From Polychytrium aggregatum (lineage: Eukaryota > Chytridiomycota > Chytridiomycetes > Polychytriales), in the NCBI RefSeq assembly GCF_025602895.1, contig NW_026516263.1, positions 124,001-188,000 on the forward strand: DNA of 64,000 nucleotides. Reading direction: 5' to 3'. Positions within the stretch are counted from its first letter, which is position 1. The number at the start of each line of letters is the position of its first letter. Shown in pieces: positions 58,964 to 64,000 of this stretch. A program made the position numbers and the translations under genes. A model generated the notes under the pieces. That model searched no databases. It was not told where the DNA came from and worked only from the letters and a program-made list of their open reading frames with translations.

Positions 58964-59382
58964 TGTGATGACCAGCATCACAACGGACCAATGAGATTGT
59001 CCCGCATGCTCTCGCCCTCCGCACCAATCATGAGTCCCCACGTGTTTGTTTGCCCCCATGCATGAGCACGCGCCGTTGCCACCCGCGTCTACTGGTTTCC
59101 TGCCTCCCCCACCGCTCGGCACATGTCCCCGGGCTGTGCCAAGCCTCTCTCGCTTGCACACCAGCCACTCTCGCACCCCCTTCTCGCTTCTCTGTGATGC
59201 TCCACCCTTCTCGCCCACTTTTGCCCCTCGACCTTCTCCCGGTCTATAAATAGCCCTGCATGTCTGAGCCTATGTTGAACACCAGTTCGAACAAAACTTG
59301 TTCTTTGGTGTTCGGGGCTAAAAGCTAATAAAGCTCATACCAAGCACTTGGTCTTCGTCCTTGCGCTTGTTCACTCCTTACA
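58964..59382 (+). repeat. 3' LTR of element E2
   Basis: 419 bp, partner of 53309-53727. Confidence 0.95.
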
Positions 59383-59656
59383 GGGAGGGAGGGGGTACAA
59401 GACAAGACAGGACGGGGCAGAACAGGGCGGTGCTAGGCTACTCTAGCGGACGGGTGAGCTCGGGGAGCACTTACGTTTATTCACGATAAAACCGAACTCC
59501 AGACAAACGGGGGGAACGGGGGCAACCCGCAGGTATACCCTGCGGTGGCCTGCCTGCGGTGCGTGAAAACGCAAAGCGCAGCACAGGTCACGACCCACTG
59601 CGCCGCGCAGTACGCGCAGTACGCGCAGCACAGCGTCGGAGATACCATCTCCTACA
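59383..59656 (-). repeat. 5' LTR of element H, segment right of E2
   Basis: 274 bp continuing 53277-53308 and ending CTCCTACA. It abuts a foreign pol fragment, not C sequence. Confidence 0.9.
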
Positions 59657-60440
59657 AGTGGGTTGAGATGGCCTTGTAGAGCGTGTTGGTGCCGGGGTGA
59701 GCTGCACAGACAGAGTCGTGGTGGTCCTTGATGATCGAGATGCGGAGGTCCTTGCCGGGGATGCAGATGCGGGTCGAGTCGAAGTAGAGAATCCCGTGTC
59801 GAAGTGAGAAGCGGTGCAGCTGTGCCTTCATCCACGGCTTGAGTCCGTCGGTCGAGTTGTCGCGGAGGGCCGAGATCAGTGCTGACAGGATCGGGTCGGA
59901 GCTGTACTGAGTGCGGATGGTGTCCAAGAGATCGTCGGGCGAGGGTCCGAGGTTGACAATCGCGTTGATGATCGAGACTTGGACGGCCTTGGAGATGGCT
60001 GTCGGTGTGCGCGAGAGCACGTCGGCGACCTTGTTCCACGAGCCGGGGATCCACTGGATCTCGAGGTCAAAGTCCAGCATCGTGTCGATGGCTCGCTGTT
60101 GGCGCTTGTTGAGGGTCTTGGAGTCGAGGATGTGCTTGAGCGCCTTCTGGTCGGTGTGGAGGAAGACTTTGCGGCCGACGAGGTAGTTCTTGAACTTGTC
60201 GAGGTGGCGGGTGATCGATAGCAGCTCGCCGTTGTAGGGCGAGTAGTTGAGCTCGGATCCGTGCAGTTTCTGCGAGTTGAAGGCGATGGGGCGCACTGTG
60301 CCGGATCCGTCCATGTCCTGCCCGATCCATCCACCGATCGATGCGCTTGACTCGGACCAGTCGGTGAAGAGGTGAATGTCTTTGTCCGGGTTGACCATGT
60401 GCAGCGACTGAGGCGAGAGCAACTTGAGCTGCTCGAAGGC
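59657..60440 (-). pseudogene. Gypsy fragment I: RNase H and start of integrase
   Basis: Minus-strand open fragment without gag, RT core or integrase core. It reads from FEQLKLLSPQSLHMVNPDKD into RNase H (LFTDWSESSASIGGWIGQD; FNSQKLHGSELNYSPYNGE; VFLHTDQKALKHIL; SWNKVADVLSRTP), then a linker and the integrase zinc region (ISIIKDHHDSVCAAHPGTNT). It stops at the H LTR. RNase H wording (TDWSESSASIGG) differs strongly from B-H, so this is a distinct, more divergent Gypsy lineage, possibly the same as K. Confidence 0.82.
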
Positions 60441-60978
60441 TGTCAGATCACGGGATCAAGAGGAAGTCAAAAGAAAAAGATAGAGAAGGTGCTTTTATTG
60501 ATCTTAGCGAGGTGTCAGATCACGGGATCAAGAGGAAGTCAAAAGAAGAAGATAGAGAAGGGTTTTATTGATCTTAGCGAGGCTAGGATCTAGAGTCAAG
60601 TGTGTCTGGGGTCGAAGGTGATGACCAGAAACATGAGCGGGCGAAGGCGGGCTATTTATCTGTCTGGCGGTCCCGGAGGCGAAGCCTGCCGCAGCGGGGG
60701 CGAAGCAGCGGAGGCGGCGGGACAGCAGCCAGGCAGCAGCGGCTAACCGGAGAAACATGTGAAAGTCTGACAAATGCTCGGTGGCTGACAAATGCGGGTG
60801 ACACGGCGTCTGACTAATGCATGGTCGATGACAGATGCAGGGAACACAGAGCGGCGTGTGCAACATGAGAGCAAGGAAAAAGGAAACGCGTCGCAGGACA
60901 AAGGAAAAAGAAAGTGTGCAACGCAAACAGTGACACAAGTGCGACGGTGCAGCCAAGCGGGCAGAGGGATCTGTGACA
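60441..60978 (-). repeat. LTR of element K with terminal tandem duplication
   Basis: On minus it begins TGTCACAGATCC after a purine tract (TTTTTCTGGGGGGGA) and ends ...ATCTGACA at 60441. The outer 72 bp is duplicated in tandem (60441-60512, 60513 to about 60582; TGTCAGATCACGGG starts both). A single copy only, so the boundaries are inferred. Confidence 0.7.
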
Positions 60979-61012
60979 TCCCCCCCAGAAAAATTGTGCT
61001 CAAGTCAAACCA

Positions 61013-61926
61013 TCAATTCTTCGATCCCGAGTTGCGTTGCACTTGTGCTTGGCAAAGGTCGATCAGTGAGTCGATTTCAGGAAGGTTGCGGTTGCGGCTG
61101 AGAAAGTCGTGGATGTCTGCGAGTCCTCCATCCAAGAGTTCGGCCAGTGGTGCCCACGAGTCGTACGATGGGTCGTATCCCTGCCAGCGGAGCAGGAACT
61201 CGTGTCGATATCCAGGAAGTCGACGTCGTCGGTTGATCCTGTGTCCAATGATCGCTTCGAACACTGATTCGTCGTTGCGATTGGGTCCGGGTTCGTCAAA
61301 CACAAGTTGGTCGGTCGATGGTGTGTTGTACGGGACGAGGGCGGAAGCTGGGAGTTCGGTTGTGAATCGAAGGGTCCTCGGGAGTCGAAGTCGATATCCA
61401 GTCGTCCCGATCTTCTCGACGATCTTGAAGGGTCCCAAGTACGGCATCCGCATCTTGGAGGGTGTGACGTCGTCCGTGCTGAAGTGGTACGCGGTCGTGT
61501 CGATCAGGACTTGGTCGCCAATGTCGTAGCTGATATCGCGTCGATGTCGGTTGGCGTAGTACAGGGCCCGGTCCTGGGCCTTGCCGATGTTGTCCGAGAC
61601 CAAGTCCAGAGTCGCTTGCATCTCCTCGATCGACTGTGCTGCGGGGTTGGACTCGGCGATGATGTCGGTGTTGGCAGGGGTGCGAGGATGCTGACCGTGC
61701 ATCAGGAAGAAGGGCGAATGTCCAGTCGATGCTGAGTTGTGTGAGTTGAGCGCGAACTGGATGTATGGCACTTGATCGATCCAGCGGGAGCCGAGGGCCA
61801 GAGTCGAACAGCGGATGGCCTCGGCGACGGTCGCCACAAAGCGTTCGACTTGTCCGGCGGCCTCGTGGTGGTGGGCAAAGGCGATCCGGAGTTCGGTCTT
61901 GAGCAGAACGTTAAGTTCTGTCCAGA
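61013..61926 (-). pseudogene. Gypsy fragment K: integrase end and chromodomain
   Basis: Minus-strand open fragment. End of the integrase catalytic core (HHHEAAGQVERFVATVAEAI, containing the core Glu; YIQFALNSHNSASTGHSPF), tail helix (ARALYYANRHRRDI-like), GPY/F (MPYLGPFKIVEKIGTTGYRL) and a chromodomain (HRINRRRRLPGYRHEFLLRW, then QGYDPSYDSWAPLAEL). The 5' part is removed by D2 at 61927. The 3' side leads through a purine tract into the K LTR. Confidence 0.85.
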
Positions 61927-62717
61927 TGTTAGGGATAGCTTCTGCTTGTTCTCCACTTTGACTGCACACTTGGCTGTTCTTTTGCCTTTCTGTTTGTTTG
62001 TGTGTAGCTTTGCAGTTCCCCTCCAATTTTCCGCCTTTTGCCTGCCATTTCCGCTCCTTCCGCACTTCCGTTTCCCCGCGCTGCTCCGCTTCCTTTGTCT
62101 TCTTCGCACGCGCCGGTTTGTTTGTGCACGCGCCTTGCTGCGATTGGTTGCAATTCGGCTGCCGGTCATGTGTCCCACCACCGGTGACTCATGACCTGCC
62201 TGACCGCCCCGATCTCTTGTTCATCTCGCATGCATTTGCCCCAACCTTATACTTGACCAATCCGCTTCTTGGACGTTGAGTCACATTGCTTCGCCTTTGC
62301 ACGTTTCTCCTGCCAGGTGCTTCGCTTTTGCTTGCGCCTCCCTCGCTTTGGTTCTCTGCCTGTCTCGGTGGTCCTTCTCGGCCCTCGTTCGTGCATCGCC
62401 CCCTTCGCCCTGCTCGATCGCCCACTTTTCCCTCCCTTGGCCGCCCTTCGCTGCCAAGTCCGGACTTGTCTATAAATAGCCTGACCCCCGCGATGTGTAG
62501 TCGAACCTCAGCGTTCAAAATAGGACTAAATAAAGTGCCTTCTACTTTATTCTCTGAGTGTTCCTCACGTCTCATTTCGAGACTAGTCTTATCTTGAACG
62601 GATCTTTGCTTCCCTCGCTCCCTCTCCGAGTCCACTTCGGACTTTACCCTTGCCTTCCCTGAGCTCACTTCGAGCTCACTTCTTCTTTTGCCGTTGAGTC
62701 CCCTTCGGACTCTAACA
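61927..62717 (+). repeat. 5' LTR of element D2
   Basis: 791 bp, same ends and TATAAATA as D1 with scattered substitutions (for example CTTCTGC for CTCCTGC near the start). Inserted in K integrase after CCAGA (61922-61926). Confidence 0.95.
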
Positions 62718-62788
62718 TCATTTTGAACGCTCCCTCTTGGCTTCCCGGCCTTTCTTCTTCTTTCGCCTCTCTTTCCCTCGTCGATCCG

Positions 62789-63742
62789 ATGGCTGAGCCT
62801 GCTGCACCCCCTGCAGACCTCAACGCGTATCTGGCGCGCATGGAGGAGCGTATGAACGCCCTCATGACCCAGAACGCTGCTCTCCATCGTCAGATCCAAG
62901 ATCTGCAAGCTCCCGCCGCCGCTCCCCGCCAGGTCTACCAGGTCAACAAGCCCAAGGAGTTCCTAGGTTCCCGCGATGAAACGACGGCCTTCCTCGCCCA
63001 GTGCCACCTGGTTTTCCTCGCCGATCCTGCCTTCTTCGCGCCCGAGCGCCAGAAGGTCCTGTACGCCACCTCCTTCCTCCGCGGTGAAGCCTTCAAGTGG
63101 TACGAGGCCGCCTTCTACATGGCCAACCGCTTCCCGGCTTCCTTCGCGGATTTTGAAGTTGCCCTCAAGTCGACCTTCGGTGAGGACACGGCCTCCTCGC
63201 AAGATAAGGCCTTGAACGACCTCAAGCGCTTGGTCCAGCTCAAGTCCTGCCAAGCCTTCGCCACCCGCTTCGTCCAGCTCGCCGCCCGCGTCCAGACTGA
63301 TGAACCCACCAAGATGCACTTCTTCAAGGAGGGTTTGAAGTCTGAGGTCAAGTTCCACCTCATCGGTCTCCGCCCCGCTCCCGCTTCCCTGCCTGAGTTG
63401 ATCAAGGCAGCGGTCGAGTACGACGATGCCCTCCATCGTCTCAAGATCTCCTCCCGTTCCCAACCTCCTCCTCCTTCTTCTCGCTCTGCTCCCCATCACC
63501 ACCATTCTCCCGCGCATGTTTCTTCTTCCTCCTCTTCTGCACCCACTCCCATGGACCTTGACTCTGTCTCGGTCCGCCCTGCTAAGCTCTCCGACGTCGA
63601 GAAAAAGCGACGTCGTGAGCAGGGTCTCTGCCTGTACTGCGGGGAAAAGTCTTGTCCCGGCAGTCGCGATGTTCAGCAGTGCCCGGTTCTGGTCAAACGG
63701 AACTCGGGAAATGCCCACAGCCGAGCAGCACCTCGCAAGTAA
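62789..63742 (+). CDS. Element D2 Gag
   Basis: Encodes 317 residues, nearly identical to D1 Gag (for example LKISSRSQ for LKVSSRSQ). Same Gag core and the same cysteine motif without histidine (CLYCGEKSC...QQCP). Slippery site GGGAAAT at 63706-63712 and the hairpin with the stop in its loop are conserved. Confidence 0.93.
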   Translation: MAEPAAPPADLNAYLARMEERMNALMTQNAALHRQIQDLQAPAAAPRQVYQVNKPKEFLGSRDETTAFLAQCHLVFLADPAFFAPERQKVLYATSFLRGEAFKWYEAAFYMANRFPASFADFEVALKSTFGEDTASSQDKALNDLKRLVQLKSCQAFATRFVQLAARVQTDEPTKMHFFKEGLKSEVKFHLIGLRPAPASLPELIKAAVEYDDALHRLKISSRSQPPPPSSRSAPHHHHSPAHVSSSSSSAPTPMDLDSVSVRPAKLSDVEKKRRREQGLCLYCGEKSCPGSRDVQQCPVLVKRNSGNAHSRAAPRK

Positions 63743-64000
63743 GCGAGGTGGTCTGTTCGGCGATACGAACATCTTCCCCCTCTGACTCGTCATTATCGGA
63801 CGATAAGCTTCTTCTTCCGGCCACCCTTGTCGTCATGAGTCTTTCTGGCCCGGTCTCCATCTCCCTTTCTGTCTTTATTGATGATGGATGCACCGCTCTT
63901 GCCCTCATTGATCCTGCCTTTGCGGATCTCCATAAACTCTCTCTTATCCCTCTTTCTACTCCCTACTCCGTTTCCCTTGCTGATGGTTCTTCGGCCGGTT
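63706..64000 (+). CDS. Element D2 Pol, N-terminal part only
   Basis: Opens by -1 frameshift after GGGAAAT. The visible 98 codons cover the linker and the start of the protease, with FIDDGCTALALID (DDG at 63880-63888), repeating the unusual D1 motif. No stop before the window edge. Confidence 0.88.

Larger units (their letters stand above)
53309..59382 (+). mobile_element. Gypsy element E2, complete and open
   Basis: 419-bp LTRs that appear identical, intact gag and pol, inserted in the 5' LTR of H. No 5-bp target duplication (GCAAG left, GGGAG right) and 3 bp of target are lost. Close relative of F by Gag, Pol and primer site. Confidence 0.95.
48119..59656 (-). mobile_element. Gypsy element H, with E2 inserted in its 5' LTR
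   Basis: Minus-strand element: 5' LTR (59656-59383 and 53308-53277, split by E2), tRNA-type primer site, gag, frameshift signal, pol, 3' LTR. Flanks do not match (TTTGC at 48114-48118, AGTGG at 59657-59661), so this is not a simple insertion with its own target duplication. Confidence 0.88.
61927..64000 (+). mobile_element. Gypsy element D2, right end outside window
   Basis: 5' LTR, primer site (ATTTTGAACGC, 62720-62730), complete gag and the first ~295 nt of pol before the window edge. Diverged from D1 by scattered, mostly silent changes. Confidence 0.93.

Overview
The window is eukaryotic DNA, most likely from a GC-rich fungus and possibly an early-diverging one such as a chytrid. The reasons are an intron-containing Argonaute gene, a fungal-style Sel1-repeat protein, and Ty3/Gypsy retrotransposons with chromodomain integrases of the Tf1/sushi/MAGGY kind. 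Lineage beyond 'fungus' is inference. No tRNA, rRNA, CRISPR array or bacterial feature was seen.

Region 1 (1-6664) is host sequence. It holds the 5' two thirds of an Argonaute gene (minus strand, one intron, running off the left edge), a small two-helix membrane protein (plus) and a Sel1-repeat protein (minus).

Region 2 (6665-64000) is essentially all retrotransposon, nested many layers deep. Families are lettered here for convenience. A 3' remnant of element A (6665-7535) was hit by a family D LTR. That LTR was hit by complete element B (7608-13578) and by a head-to-tail string of three 5'-truncated LINEs (13595-17653). The LINE string was hit by a family C LTR, and that by element E1 (18024-35910). 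E1 contains F2 (18560-35527), which in turn contains F1 (18886-24801, inside F2's own left LTR) and G (25036-30160, inside F2's gag). E1 was also hit by element C (from 35911). C contains D1 (41553-47959) in its chromodomain and meets element H in its 3' LTR. H's other LTR contains E2 (53309-59382). The right end has fragments of another Gypsy lineage (I/K) and a second D copy (D2) that runs off the window. Most insertions show TG...CA ends and exact 5-bp target duplications, and removing them restores open reading frames, so the nesting order is well supported. Many LTR pairs look identical and several gag/pol pairs are uninterrupted, so the youngest copies (D1, E2, F1, G) may be recent or active.

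Two shared mechanisms stand out. First, gag and pol always lie in different frames, with pol at -1. At the end of gag, just after the zinc knuckle, there is a slippery heptamer (GGGAAAC/T in D, E, F, H; GGGTTTT in B, G; an imperfect GGAAAAC in C), followed by an inverted repeat that contains or abuts the gag stop codon. Stem sequences differ between families but pairing is kept, including a compensatory G-C to A-T change between B and G. Second, in B, C, D, E, F and G the sequence 1-2 nt after the 5' LTR is the exact reverse complement (9-12 nt) of a site in the LTR; in C, D, E and F that site lies 38-40 bp after the TATA box. This is the signature of Tf1/sushi-type self-primed reverse transcription. 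Element H instead has a tRNA-like primer site starting TGGTAGCA. The Argonaute gene beside the nest is a plausible defence against such elements, but nothing in the sequence links the two functionally.
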